A DNA stretch of 64,000 bases from Posidonia oceanica (Eukaryota; Streptophyta; Magnoliopsida; Alismatales; Posidoniaceae), in the NCBI GenBank assembly GCA_037176725.1, contig JAZBRS010000075.1:75270001-75334000 (forward strand), read 5' to 3'. The translations under genes were made by a program, and so were the position numbers. This document shows positions 36,901 through 50,046 of the stretch, one piece after another. The notes beneath the pieces were generated by a model. The model was not told the origin of the DNA, did no database searches, and worked only from the letters and a program-made list of their open reading frames with translations. Every line of letters begins with the position of its first letter. Positions within the stretch are counted from its first letter, which is position 1.

Positions 36901-38947
36901 CTCTTTCATAACTTTCCACTCTTCCTCAATATGAATCTCAGGTTGGACTTCTGAGGATGAGTTGACATTTTACAAACTTGTTGTTCTGTGGTAATCTTTT
37001 CAGGTTGGCGGTCACATATCACAAATGAAGATGCAAAGGGTTGGAGGATTTGCTTGGCATGCATATTACGAAGACGTTAACTCCTATAATGATCAATCGT
37101 TCACTAAGGATGGACTGTTGGAGCAGATAAGTATCACAAAGGATTCCACAGATTATCTGTGGTATACGACAGAGTGAGTAGTCAGTTTGTGTTAAAAAAG
37201 TTCTTGGAAATCATATTAATACTTATTCATTAGATTCTATTGATTGATGAACTTTCTTTTTCAGTGTAAACATAGACCAAGGTGAAGCATTCTTGAAGAA
37301 TGGTCATTATCCTGTTCTAACTGTGATGTCTGCTGGTCATTTGTTGCATGTCTTTGTCAACGGGAAACTATCAGGTACCTGAAGTTCAATTCTATAACTG
37401 ATTGGCTGTTAGATATCAATTCTCCAAATTGTTTCCTTTCTTTTTTAGTGCTCACCGACTGTTTTTCATTGCTATGCAATAGGAACTGCTTATGGGAGTC
37501 TAGGTAGTCCAAAGCTAAGATATACAGGACCTGTGAAGATGCGGGCTGGTAGCAACAAGATATCAATTCTAAGTGTTGCTGTTGGCCTGCCGGTTAGTTT
37601 TCTTTCCTCTGATGTTGTATTTTCATATCACATGAGATCTTTTAATTAGTAACTTCCCTTGAATAGAATGTTGGGGAGCATTTTGAGACATGGAATGCTG
37701 GTGTTCTTGGTCCTGTGGTGCTCAATGGACTTAATGGAGGGAAAAGAAATCTTTCATCGCAGAAATGGACATATACGGTCTGTTTACAATTTACATATTT
37801 GTCTTCTTTTCAAGTAACTAGATTGCCCCTGATTAACAACAATGCTGATTCTTCAGGTTGGGTTAAAAGGTGAGGCTTTAAATGTTCATTCACTCACTGG
37901 TAGTAATTCTGTCGGGTGGGGAGAAGCATGGCCCAAGCAGAGCCTCACATGGTATAAGGTGTGTAATACAAGAACTTTTGGATGTCTATTGTTTGAATTA
38001 AATTTATAAAAATGTTCACTACCACCCTTCTGTATGACTGATCATAAACTTTCGGACACGATAGGCTTTCTTCAACGCACCAGGTGGAAATGAACCTTTG
38101 GCTTTAGATATGGGGAGCATGGGGAAGGGTGAGATATGGATTAATGGACAGAGCATTGGTCGTCATTGGGCTGGCTATAAAGCAGATGGCTCTTGTGGTG
38201 GTTGTAATTATGCTGGAACTTATAATGAGAAAAAGTGTAGCACCAACTGTGGACAGCCCTCTCAAAGATGGTAAGTCACAACTTCTATTAGTTTGAAGTA
38301 ATGTGAAATCTATGGAAATTGGCTGAACTGAACAAGAAGGTGATGTGATCAAATTTTAGGTATCATGTTCCTCGCTCATGGCTTAAACCTGCTGGCAACT
38401 TGTTGGTTGTGTTTGAGGAATGGGGTGGTGATCCAAAAGGAATTTCATTGGTAAAAAGAACAATTGGGAGCACTTGTGCCGTTGTTTCTGAATGGCAATC
38501 TTCACTCAAGATAACCAATTACGGGAAACTTGAACCAAGGGAAGTTCCCAAGGCCCGGTTATCATGTTCCCCAGGACAGAAGATCTCCCAAATAAAATTT
38601 GCAAGCTTTGGAACTCCACGAGGAGTGTGTGGAAGCTTCTCAGAGGGAAGTTGTCATGCACACAAGTCCTATGATGCATTCCAGAAGGTAACCTGTACTA
38701 ACTTTTCTAGGTCCTTTTTCTTGTCGCTGAGGAGGAGAATCACAATCCACTCCATGAATGAGCATGTTAATCTTATTGAAGGGTTCATTTGTTTTTCTGA
38801 TGGCTTGAGAGTTTAACACAAGATGGTGAAATGCAGAATTGTATTGGTCGGCAATGGTGTGCGGTGTATGTTACTCCGGACAACTTTGGAGGAGACCCAT
38901 GTCCTGGTACCATGAAGATGCTTTCGGTCGAGGCCATCTGTGTATAA
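33951..38947 (+). CDS. BGAL: beta-galactosidase (GH35) with C-terminal lectin domain
   Basis: Secreted enzyme that removes terminal beta-galactosyl residues from cell-wall polysaccharides and glycoproteins. Nineteen exons: 33951-34145, 34345-34440, 34538-34650, 34765-34831, 34955-35047, 35209-35352, 35632-35720, 35811-35916, 36002-36089, 36386-36504, 36584-36748, 37004-37173, 37265-37374, 37483-37592, 37667-37777, 37857-37958, 38065-38270, 38360-38687, 38837-38947. All introns are GT-AG, phases agree, and the product is 840 residues, normal for the lectin-bearing class. Residues 17-35 form a signal peptide. The GH35 signature [14 protein letters not shown] includes the acid/base Glu192; the nucleophile is Glu261 in TEAWSGW. 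Galactose-binding beta-sandwich domains follow, and a cysteine-rich SUEL-type lectin domain fills about 755-839. The start ATG at 33951 precedes the hydrophobic segment. One oddity is Ala in SIHYARS, where Pro is usual. It appears intact. Confidence 0.96.
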
Positions 38948-39660
38948 TTACCACGTAAACTTATCAAAACAAGGAAGATCAAGGCAGCAATCTTCCTTGG
39001 TTTATACACAATCGGTATAGAATTGGTTCCAACCTTACTGCACGGATCAAAGATCTGGTTGCAGATGCTTTTGTCATGTGGGTGAAGTTGTAGGGAACCG
39101 CAATACATCAGTTTGTCAGAAGCTACTATGTTGATTTCACAAGGTTCATGTGAGTACATGTAAATATGATGATTTGTTACAAGATGTCAGCAAGGTAGAT
39201 GATTTGAGGGGATTAATTGGTGATCGAGCATTAGAAGTGTTCCATCTTTATGTGAAACCTCAGATTCTAATTCCAGAAAGGTGGCAGAGCAAGCTCCTAG
39301 CTTGTTTGGAACCTGGAGTTTCTGTATGAGAAATAGCTAGCATAAATAGGACTTGTTTGGGCTGCAGTCATTGTTTACCATTCTAAGGAAGATTACAACA
39401 TTATATATTGTTCAAGCTTGTAAGCATTTTGATTCCTTCATAAAAATTTGCAGGGTGGTTGTTTCTATTATACAAGGCCTTTTAGATGCAGAATTGGGCT
39501 GTCATGCATGTGCACATGGTTTCAGCAAACAACTCTGAATTGATGAATAAGAATCCAAACACAAGCTTTGGTTGGCTCAATGCAAATACATTTTGGAATT
39601 TCTCTGCTGATTTTGGTGGTTGGGGTTTAGTATTCTTTTTCATGTTGCCAAAGTAGGCGT
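38948..39660 (+). other. probable 3' untranslated region of the beta-galactosidase gene
   Basis: T-rich sequence with no coding signal follows the stop codon. AATAAG near 39546 and AATAAT near 39701 are candidate polyadenylation signals. The end is a guess. Confidence 0.4.
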
Positions 39661-40245
39661 TTCACAATATACCTGTGTACTCAAGATTTTACAGACTTGA
39701 AATAATTTGTTGAAAATCGATCTCAATCATATCAAAATCTTTGAGAAATTGAAAGGTATGTTATGCAAAATTAACTGTAATCTATGAATCATCAAATAAA
39801 TACCAAAATAAAGTTTAAAATGGAGATTTACAGCTAATATGACATCTAGACAGGGCAGTAGAAAAAACAAAGAATCCATACTTTTTTTACTCTATGATTG
39901 AAAAAAAATAAAATACCTGATCACTTCTTATAAAATGAGACACCAGCTTTCATGAAAAAACACATTTACCAAATCAAATCCTTCTTCCATTAAATTGTAC
40001 ATGTTTTTTTACTTATTAGACAGTTTTAATGGACCAAAGCTGCCAAAAACCAGAGTATTGAGTTTGTACTTTGTAGCCTCTGGATCTTATTGGTTATTTG
40101 GTTGTAATTCTGGAAGAAGGGAATTCTGGACCTCCAACTGAGAGAGCCATGTGGGTGGTGCCACTTCTTGTATCGAAATAAAAGAAAGTCAACGAAGAAA
40201 GGGGAAAATGCAGCTAAATCACTTATAATCTTACATATTACGCAA

Positions 40246-40660
40246 ATATCATTTAAATTCAAAAAATATCATCTATACTTTTGAATCCTATTTTTAATAT
40301 ATTTATGCCATTAAGTTTAAATATGTTAGTATTTGAGTTAAAATAAACGGAATATGTCCTAATGTCAATGACTTTTTTACTCTCATGTCTCAAAAGTCAC
40401 ATAGACAAAAAATCATTTCTTCTTTCGGCTTAAACCCTAACTTCTTCTCATCATTTTTATCTTCTACCTGCACAAAAGGGTAGTAGGTAAGAGCAGTAGG
40501 ATTGTTTTTTTATAAGGGTAAGTTAGTCATTTTAAATACTTAGGTAAGATTTTAACTTAGGTTTGATCATTTCTAACTAAACATCTAATGATAATAACAA
40601 ATATGTAATTAAAATTGGAGATTGATGATATAGATGATATTTTTTGAATTTAAATGGTAT
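40246..40660. mobile_element. MITE-like element with 32-bp terminal inverted repeats
   Basis: The left arm (40246-40277, with the core ATTTAAATTCAAAAAATATC) recurs inverted at 40629-40660 with one mismatch. The 415-bp interior is AT-rich and non-coding. Size and inverted ends fit a miniature inverted-repeat element. No convincing target duplication was seen, and the superfamily was not assigned. Confidence 0.65.
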
Positions 40661-41388
40661 TCGTCGTGATGATATAGCACACATGTCGTTAACTACCATG
40701 AAATAATGGCAGCGAACAATTAATTAGACATAGGCCTCCATAAAGAATTTGGGCCCTCCATATTATATAGTAAGGGAGTAGGGAAGTCGGTTTCACAAAG
40801 CAGCCACGTTGGCTGCTTTGACTCATTATTTTATTTTTAATTGTTTCTTAAATTGTTTAACCTTATGGATTGAATTACAAGACTACAATGTAGATGTGTT
40901 TAAAATTTTATTGCAATCCAATAAACAAAGACTCTTCATCTAAAGTTTTAAAAATTCTCTAAATTTCAGTAAATTTCATCCGTCAAAATTAAATGTATTA
41001 ACAAACGGTGAAAAGAACTCAAAAAATTCTGAAATACATGTGTTGTAGATTACAAAATGAATTGTTATTTAGATTAACAAAAAAAAAACAGCCATTTGCC
41101 CAAGCAGCCTCCTTTTCCTGATATAGTAATATGCCATATGTTCTATCTACATTCACAACACCTAGAAACGAAGTGTGGATGTTGGTGCTTAGTATCTTTC
41201 CAATTAACACACCAGATTGACTGCTTGCTATTGTTGTCCTGTCTGAAGATGACAATATTCAGATGTACATGCACTGCTTCAGAGAACATTAATGCATTAT
41301 CATTATTGAGGTTACTAGATCTCAGATGTGTTATCTTTGGAGCATATTGGAGAGGACTGCTGATGAACATTTTGAGGATTCAGGAAGC

Positions 41389-41572
41389 GCAGGGTTTTAT
41401 GTTGGTCACAGTTGGGACATAGCTGATAGCAGCAAAACTCTAAATGACATGCTGTGCGTTATTTTTTTTGGGCACTATAAAATAATAAAAACAATAAAAT
41501 AATGCACAGCATGTCCTTAAGAGTTTTGCTGCCAACAGCTATATCCCAATTGTGACCAACATAAAACCCTGC
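41389..41572. repeat. long near-perfect hairpin (foldback)
   Basis: Arms 41389-41466 and 41496-41572 pair over 77 bases with about seven mismatches, around a 29-base AT-rich loop. The arms begin GCAGGGTTTTATGTTGGTCA and include GACATGCTGTGC. This could be a foldback MITE, or a locus producing small RNAs from a long stem. No target duplication is obvious. Confidence 0.8.
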
Positions 41573-42562
41573 ACTAATAAAAAAAAAGCAATGTGACTAA
41601 AAGAATTCTATTATTGCATAAGTTTTGGAGCATGCTTGAATTTAGTTTTGCACATGTTAGCTTATCTACCAAAGTATGCAGCTAGTGCTTGAAAGTAGTT
41701 GAATGCAAACTTTCACTCATTTTCTCGTTCTTGTTGAAATGCAAGGAGATGATTGTATGATACAACTTACACGATGTAGCCATTTAGGGTGCAAATTGGG
41801 TCTCAACGGGCTATGATCCGGAACAAAACCCAACCCACAAAAGAGTAGTCTGGGCCATAAAAAGTGTTAAAAGACTTGAGCTAAGGTTAATCTAGCGAAG
41901 CCCAACTCTGTTCGTACGTCAACCCATGAGTAATCTATTAAACTAATTAAGTCATTGTGTTATTCTTCGGGCCTTAATATTAAGATGGACAACAAATTCA
42001 CATTGCATAATTTGTTAGATAGACGTGTAAGACAAATGTTAAAAAACATTTGTACTTCATATCCTGCCTGCATGGCTGCATGAGTGGTGGACGAGTTTAA
42101 ACCACCAACACTCGAGATGAAACAACTATTATGAGATGAACCAAATATAAAAGAGATATCGTCCACTCTCCCCACGATTGGCTCTTTTTTCTACCATGTA
42201 CTACAGAGGCTACTGTAACTGCGATTGTTAAAAATCTACTATGACTATAAAGCTAGAGAAGAATACAAGCACAATCATGTCCAAGAACAACATCTCTTGC
42301 TAACAATATCTCCGAAAAGCATTCCTTTAAGATTAAAATGCAGCCAATGCAACTATAATTGGTCAATGATCTATAATCCACAAAAAGGAACACAGTTGTC
42401 GATCCACGGAACGGTAGCGTGATAAATTTTGAGCATGAAAAATTCTACTTGTTTAAAGAGTGTTTTCCATACCAAAACAATTAATATGCAGTCAATTTGC
42501 AGACCAAGCTCAATGAAAATGTCCTATGATTGAAAACCAGGACTGTTATAAAGGGTTTTGAG

Positions 42563-44910
42563 TTATGCAGTGGCAGCAGTAGCACCTGCCCTGTGCTGAA
42601 GGATTTTGATGTGCAGATCTTCCTTTCTAGCTCCGACCATTTTGTCAATCACCTTCCCTTCTTTCAAGAATACAAACGTAGGCATAGCCTCCACTTCCCA
42701 TTCCATAGAAACTTGCTGCAACATAATAGCTTCTTAGTAAAACATTATTCCTGAAAAAAGAAAGATACTAAATCACATACTCCTACTATATCAAGGAATT
42801 GCACATGAATCACAACAGAAGTGAGGGAGAGACCAACTCCTAATTGTTTTAGAGTAGGTTTTCTTGGAAGAAGGATCTGAAGTTGTTTCTTAGTTTCTAA
42901 TAGTTAAAGGATTTAAGCTAAAAAATACTTCATAAAATACAATGAAACCATAATAATGTAGTGCACAGTAAGTATTGAACTTGCTACCTTCAGCTCGTCA
43001 ACATCAACCTTCAAAAATATGACATCAACATACTTCTTAGCCCATTCAACAAGAACAGGGGTCATCATCCTACAAGGTCCACACCAAGATGCAGTGAAAT
43101 CCACCACCACCTGATATTAAATTCAAAATCAGCCAAACTAAAAAGGAATAGCATCCAAATATTTGTAGCAACCAAATTAAAAAAAAAAAACATCCAGGAT
43201 GCTTCTTTCCTAAATCATAGCACAGTTGCAATTATCCAATCATGACGAGAAAATCTAAGTAAGAAATCTATCAATTGACCATTTTGTCTTGCATTTTATT
43301 TTACAATAGAAAGCACAAATAGAAATAAAGCAGCCAGATGGTCCAGATAATTGCAACTCACAAGCATAAAACAAAAGCTCTATTATAAGAAGTAGAATAT
43401 TGCACCGGAAACCTATCAATTGTTCATATTGTTTTGCATTTCGTTTTGCAAGAGCAAGCACAAAAGGAAATAAAGCAGCCAAATGGCGTAGATAATTGCA
43501 ACTGTCAAGCATAAACAAAAGCTCTATCATGTGAAGTAGAGTATGACATTAGAACCCTATCGATTGATCATTTTGTTTTGCATTTCATTTTGCAAAAAAA
43601 AAAAAGTACAAAAGAAATAAAGAAACCAGATGGTCCAGATGATTAATCTCGAGCATAAACCAAAGTTCTACTTTATGAAGTAGAGCATTACATACGTACA
43701 AATAAACTGAAGTTGGGGAAATAAATGGAGCTACTCCCTCTACGGTAGAGAAAACTAATTGCCAATGTCAAGTCTAGAAATCTCTTATGTATCTCTCATT
43801 GGTGTTTCATAAAATTTAATATGAGCAAAGACTAAACCACAAAATTTGATAAACAGGTAAGAAATTACTTGATTAAAACTTTGGACGACCTTGAGTGATA
43901 GACAAAAGTTCATTAATAGAAAACGTACACTTAAAGTGGGGATATAACCAGCCTTTACTCGTCAAAATAAAGCTAATATAAACTATAAAGCATAATCTAA
44001 ACGTAAAAGTAAACTACAGTTGTTCATTTCATGTCTTTGACTGCATATTGTGAAGTTTTTGCAATATGTTTTCATTATCAATAGAATCAAATATCTCCAT
44101 AGATGTTATTCATCCATTCGTCTCACAAACAATTATTCAACATACAAAACAACAAAATTGATAACAATTTAATGTCCACAAACAAAGAAAAAAATAAAGA
44201 TGAAGAGCATCTTTTATACGATCGACCAATTTTAATAAAACTACCTAGTATTATCTGGACGACAAAAAGATCGGTTTGACTTGCATATCGAAAATATCAT
44301 CTTAATGAAAAGCAGACGAGGAGTTTCTTAGGATATGACATGCCATCCGTTCGAGACAATCAAAAGCAGGTTATTCAAGTCTTGAGGTTGTGCATATATC
44401 AGAACCTAAAACAGACCAACGCGCTAGACAGTGGTTTAAGTTGGTTATTTTCTTGAACATTTCATCGCGATCTCCCCCTAAATACATACATTTCTCTCCT
44501 TCTAAAAGCTTTCGTCACGAAAAGAAGAAAATATCTTTCTGTAAACAACAAGAAACGTCTCTTCCGGATTTTATTCTATCAAACTTCAATACAAACGTAA
44601 CGTTTTTTTTTGCAAAGTCTTAACATCATGACCGATTCAAATCCCTCCAATTCACATCATAACTGGGCTTGCATGATAAACAAAACCCAATCAAATCACG
44701 TCAATGTAATTTGCCAACGGGAAACATGTAAAACATCTACCACTACTCGTATTAGGACGTGATGTTGGATGATTCCTTTGTTAAGAAGAAGATAAAGAAA
44801 ATATAAACCAGTTTCTTGGATTCGGCTCCGGCAGCGAGGTGCTTCTTCCAGTCGTCGACGTTGTGACAGACGATGACGTATCCACCACCCCCCTCCGCTG
44901 ACGATGCCAT
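42563..44910 (-). CDS. thioredoxin h
   Basis: Small disulfide reductase of the cytosol that reduces target proteins using electrons from NADPH-thioredoxin reductase. Three exons on the minus strand: 44910-44809, 43110-42988 and 42715-42563, all junctions GT-AG and phase 0, giving 125 residues. The WCGPC active site spans residues 43-47 inside [23 protein letters not shown] and the cis-proline motif EAMPTF (Pro87) follow. There is no transit or signal peptide; the N-terminus is [10 protein letters not shown], as in cytosolic h-type proteins, and the C-terminus is Ala/Thr-rich. The start ATG is supported by a TATA box about 115 bases upstream. The first intron is long (1.7 kb) and holds a triplicated repeat. 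Codon use in exon 1 is GC-rich, unlike exons 2 and 3. It appears intact. Confidence 0.96.
43265..43695. repeat. triplicated 145-bp repeat in thioredoxin intron 1
   Basis: Three diverged tandem copies start near 43265, 43411 and 43555. Each contains a CTATCAATTG-like start, a TTTTGCATTTCATTTTGCA-like segment, GAAATAAAGCAGCCAGATGG, and AAGCTCTA followed by GAAGTAGA. They lie wholly within the intron. Confidence 0.85.
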
Positions 44911-45021
44911 TTCTACCGATCGGGAAGAAAGAAGAGACGAAGTGCTCTTTTCGGCGTGTGGTTTCAGGTTTTTGGGAGCGAAATGGTGGATGCCGCTCTT
45001 GTTCTGGCTCCTAAGCTTGCA

Positions 45022-45030
45022 CCTTTTATA
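45022..45030 (-). promoter_or_regulatory. TATA box of the thioredoxin h gene
   Basis: TATAAAAGG on the minus strand, within a GC-richer setting, lies 112-120 bases upstream of the start codon. A leader of about 80-90 bases would follow. Confidence 0.75.
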
Positions 45031-46015
45031 CGGTTCGCGCTGTTTCTGGAATCTTCTTTCTTACGAGACAAGCCACTAACTTTTTTAAAAAAATTTTCTA
45101 TAAACTTTATGAAATGGAAAAGCAGATTTATATCTTGCCTATCATATAAACAGAAGACAAGATCAAATTATATTCCTGATGACATAAGCAAGTACCTTTT
45201 TTTCCCCAACAAGGGCATGTGCACAAGTTTTAATGCAGTTTTTTTAATTTATTTTTGAATATAGAATAAAAAAAATAAGAATAAATGAAAAATAGTAACG
45301 TGATTTGATAGTATTGGTTAATTTGAAACATATATCTAATTTGTTCTTTAGATTTTTAGATTAATAGTAATCAATTTGATTATTAAAATGTATATCTAAC
45401 TTGAAATATGTATATATTATATTAAATATTTATTATTTTTAAATAAAAAATAAATATACCACATAACCTGGTAAACTAACTTTATTTCACCATTTTTATA
45501 GAATAATAATTTTGAAGTAAATAAATCAGAATAGGAATTATTATTCTGAGTTTATTTTGATTTTTACACAAATAAACGGAATACTAATTGATATTTTAGA
45601 TTTATTTTAAGTATTATTTTGATCTAAATAGGAGTTAAGATTTAAGAATTAACATTATAGAAACCTTCAAAATATTGAAACTTGAAATTCTAAAAGAATA
45701 ATAACATTGAGGAGAGAAAGACTGCGTAGAGGTGAGAGTAAACGTGAATGGATGAGAAAGAGGACAATCAATTATCAGTCTAATGGTTGAAAAAAGGTTC
45801 ATAGATAATATCGTTAAGGAATATGGATCCTTAGATGGGCAAAAGCCATGGTACAAGATTAATTTTTTAAGAGTTGCATAGAAATGTAATTGATGCTGAA
45901 GTTATGATAGGATGGGTTATTGGAATTCTGAGTTTTCTTATAAAAAATTCCATTGAGACATTCAGAGAAACGTAAATTCAGAATTTCTATTAACTAGAAA
46001 GTAATTTCTAGTAAC
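45031..46015. other. AT-rich intergenic DNA
   Basis: Very AT-rich, with no gene and no repeat unit recognised. It separates the thioredoxin promoter from the satellite array. Confidence 0.6.
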
Positions 46016-49000
46016 AAGTCTCAATGTCAAACTTTTGTAATTTTCTTAGAAATCTTCAAAATTATGTAAAAATGAAGTACAGAAGTGTAGTTGGTATATA
46101 ACAATGCAAAATCGATAAATCGTTGTTTATTAATATCAAAAAAGTAATTGGAGAATTCAAAAATTAAAAAGTCAAAATTTTTAAAGTTCGAAAACAATTA
46201 AGTCTTTAGAAATTGAGTATAAACTGACAAAAGTGTATTGAATTCAAGGAAATATCGATAATAGCAATATAGAGGTGGAAAATATGATACACCTATGAAA
46301 AAATTCATCTATTATAAATGACACGAAAACGTTTAATAAAACTCTATCTTATTAAAAAGTCAATCTTTTTTGTCAAATCGAAAACCGTTTATCATCTAGT
46401 ATTTTTTTTGAATGACATAAAATGTCACTAAAACAAAATTCATAGAGAATATAAGTCATAATGTATCAAAAACAACAATCAAATATGAAAACAAAATATT
46501 TTTCGAAGAGTAACAAAAAACTGTGTACTAACACCTACTGTTTTTTAATAAAATCAAGGAAATCTCGAAAGATTTTGTAATTTTAGTAGAAATCTTCTAA
46601 ATTAGGTAAAACTCAAGTAGAGAAGTGTAGTTGGTATAAAATAACGCAAAATAAATAAATAGTTGTATGTACTTGTCAAAAACATGTAAGAGAACTCAAA
46701 AATTTAAAAAGTTTAACTTTTTTTAAGTTTCTAAAGCAATAAGCCTTTAAAAATTGAGTATAAGTTGTCAAAAGTGTACCGAATTCAAGGAAATACCGAT
46801 AAATGGTAATTATCAATGGAAATTACGATACACTATCGAAAAGATTCATATACTAGAAATTACAAAAAAATATTTAATAAAACTCTAACTTAACAAAAAG
46901 TCAAAGTACCTCTTTCATCTAAACCCGTTTATCCTCTCGAATTTTATTAGAATGGCAATAAAAGTTACTAAAATACAATCCATTGAGATTGCAGGTCAAA
47001 ACGTACAAAAATAACAATCAAATACGGAAACCAATGATATTTTAAAATATTACAAAAATTCGTATACTAACACTTATTGTTAATCGATAGAATGGGAGAA
47101 ATCTCGAAATTTTTTGTAATTTTCGTAGAAATATTCAAAATTGTGTAAAAATGAAGTAGAGAAGTATTGTTGGTATATAACAATGCAAAATAGATAAATC
47201 GTTGTTTGTTAATGTCAAAAAAGTAATTGGAGAATTTAAAAATAAAAAAGTCAAACTTTTTTAAAGTTCGAAAACCAGTAAGCCTTTACAAATTGAGTAT
47301 AAGCTAACAAAAGTGTATCGAATTCAAGGAAATATCGATAATAGAAATATAGAGGTGGAAAATATGATACACCTATGAAAAAATTCATATATTATAAATG
47401 ACACGTAAATGTTTAATAAAACTCTATCTTAATAAAAAGTTAAACTTTTTTGTCAAATCGAAAACCGTCTATCATGTAGTATTTTATTTGAATGACATCG
47501 AATGTCACCAAAACATGATTCACAGATAATATAGGTTATAATGTATCAAAAACAACAATCAAATATGAAAACAATATATTTTTTGAAAAGTAACAAAAAA
47601 TTGTTAACTAACACTTATTATTTTTCGATAAAATGAAAGAAATTTCAAAAGATTTTGTAATTTTCGTAAAAATCTTATAAATTGCGTAAAACTCAAGTAG
47701 AGATGTGTAGTTGGTATATAATAACGCAAAATAGATAAATCGTTGTATGTAATTGTTAAAAAACAAGTAAGAGAACTCAAAAATAAAAAAGTCAAATTTT
47801 TTTAAATCTTCTAAAGCAATGTGCCTTTAAAATTTGAGTATAATTTGTCAGAAGTGTATCGAATTCGAGGAAATACCGATAATTGATATTTATAGGTGGA
47901 AATTACGATGCACTATCTAAAAAATTCATATACTAGAAATTACAAAAGAAACATTTAATAAAACTCTAATATAACAAAAAGTCAAACTTTCTCTCCCATC
48001 TAAACCCGTTTATTCTCTAGAATATTATTAGAATGACAGTAAAAGTTACCAAAATATGATCTGTTGAGATTGTAGGTTAAAACGTACAAAAACAACAACC
48101 AAATATGGAAACCAATGATTTTTTAAAATATTACAAAAAATCGTGCACTAATACTTATAGTTATTTGATAAAATGGTGGAAGTCTCGAAAACTTTTGTAA
48201 TTTTCTTAGAAACCTTCAAAATTGTGTAAAAATGAAGTAGAGAAGTGTAGTTGGTATATAACATTGCATAATCGATAAATCGTTGTTTATTAATGTCAAA
48301 AAAGTAATTGGAGAATTTAAAAATTAAAAAGTCAAAAATTTTAAAGTTCGTAAACAATTAAGCCTTTAGAAATTGAGTATAAAATGACAAAAGTGTAACG
48401 AATTCAAGGAAATATCGATAATAGCAATATAGAGGTGGAAAATATGATACACCTATGAAAAAATTTATCTATTCTAAATGACACATAAATGTTTAATAAA
48501 ACTCTATTTTAATAATAAAAAGTCAAACTTTTTTGTCAAATCGAAAACCGTCTATTATCTAGTATTTTATTTGAATGACATACAATGTCACCAAAACAAA
48601 ATTCACAGAGAATATAGGTCGTAATGTATCAAAAACAACAATCAAATATGAAAACAAAATATTTTTCGAAGAGTAACAAAAAGCTATGTACTAACACCTA
48701 CTGTGTTTTGATAAAATCAAGGAAATCTCGAAAGATTTTGTAATTTTCGTAGAAATCGTCTAAATTGCGTAAAACTAAAGTAGAGAAGTGTAGTAGGTAT
48801 AAAATAACGTAAAATAAATAAATAGTTGCATATACTTGTCAAAAACATGTAAGAGAACTCAAAAATTTAAAAATTCAAACTTTTTTAAAGCTTCTAAAGC
48901 AATAAGCCTTTACAAATTGAGTATAAGTTGTCAAAAGTGTACCGAATTCAAGGAAATACCGATAAATGGTAATTATCAATGGAAATTACGATGCACTATC

Positions 49001-49872
49001 GAAAAGATTCATATACTAGAAATTACAAAAAAATATTTAATAAAACCTAACTTAACAAAAAGTCAAACTACCTCTTTCATCTAAACCCGTTTATCCTCTC
49101 GAATTTTATTAGAATGGCAATAAAAGTTACTAAAATACAATCCATTGAGATTGCAGGTCAAAACGTACAAAAATAACAATCAAATACGGAAACCAATGAT
49201 ATTTTAAAATATTACAAAAATTCGTATACTAACACTTATTGTTAATCGATAGAATGGGAGAAATCTCGAAAATTTTTGTAATTTTCGTAGAAATATTCAA
49301 AATTGTGTAAAAATGAAGTAGAGAAGTATTGTTGGTATATAACAATGCAAAATAGATAAATCGTTGTTTGTTAATGTCAAAAAAGTAATTGGAGAATTTA
49401 AAAATAAAAAAGTCAAACTTTTTTAAAGTTCGAAAACCAGTAAGCCTTTACAAATTGAGTATAAGCTGACAAAAGTGTATCGAATTCAAGGAAATATCGA
49501 TAATAGAAATATAGAGGTGGAAAATATGATACACCTATGAAAAAATTCATCTATTATAAATGACACGTAAATGTTTAATAAAACTCTATCTTAATAAAAA
49601 GTTAAACTTTTTTGTCAAATCGAAAATCGTCTATCATGTAGTATTTTATTTGAATGACATCGAATGTCACCAAAACATGATTCACAGATAATATAGGTTA
49701 TAATGTATCAAAAACAACAATCAAATATGAAAACAATATATTTTTTGAAAAGTAACAAAAAACTGTTAACCAACACCTACTATTTTTCGATAAAATAGAA
49801 GAAATTTCAAAAGATTTTGTAATTTTCGTAGAAATTTTATAAATTGCGTAAAACTCAAGTAGCGATGTGTAG
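46016..49872. repeat. 540-bp satellite with a 2.16-kb higher-order unit
   Basis: The anchor AATGAAGTAG or its B-type form ACTCAAGTAG recurs at 46071, 46611, 47150, 47691, 48231, 48774, 49312 and 49853, a spacing of 539-543 bp. Odd and even monomers are two types, A and B. Within A, the copies at 46071 and 48231 share GTGTAGTTGG, while those at 47150 and 49312 share GTATTGTTGG. Within B, the 46.75-kb and 48.95-kb copies share GATAAATGGTAATTATCAA, while the 47.87-kb copy differs. The true period is therefore four monomers, about 2160-2163 bp. About seven monomers are present. The array is cut at its right end by the LINE. Confidence 0.92.
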
Positions 49873-50046
49873 TTTTTTTTTTTTTTGGCAAATTAAAATT
49901 TTTTTATTGCTATGATAAAGGAGTACAAAAGAAATGATACACCTCAAGTAGAGGATATGAACCCATCAATCACCAGTCCAATGGTTAGTATGAAAAAACT
50001 CATCTCCAAAATTCATGCCCTTGGGAAAAAGAAGAGGAGAAAAAGA

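Larger units (their letters stand above)
39661..42200. other. intergenic region between the two convergent genes
   Basis: AT-rich DNA between the ends of the plus-strand beta-galactosidase and minus-strand thioredoxin genes. Apart from the MITE-like element (40246-40660) and the hairpin (41389-41572) I see no gene or clear repeat. Confidence 0.6.
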
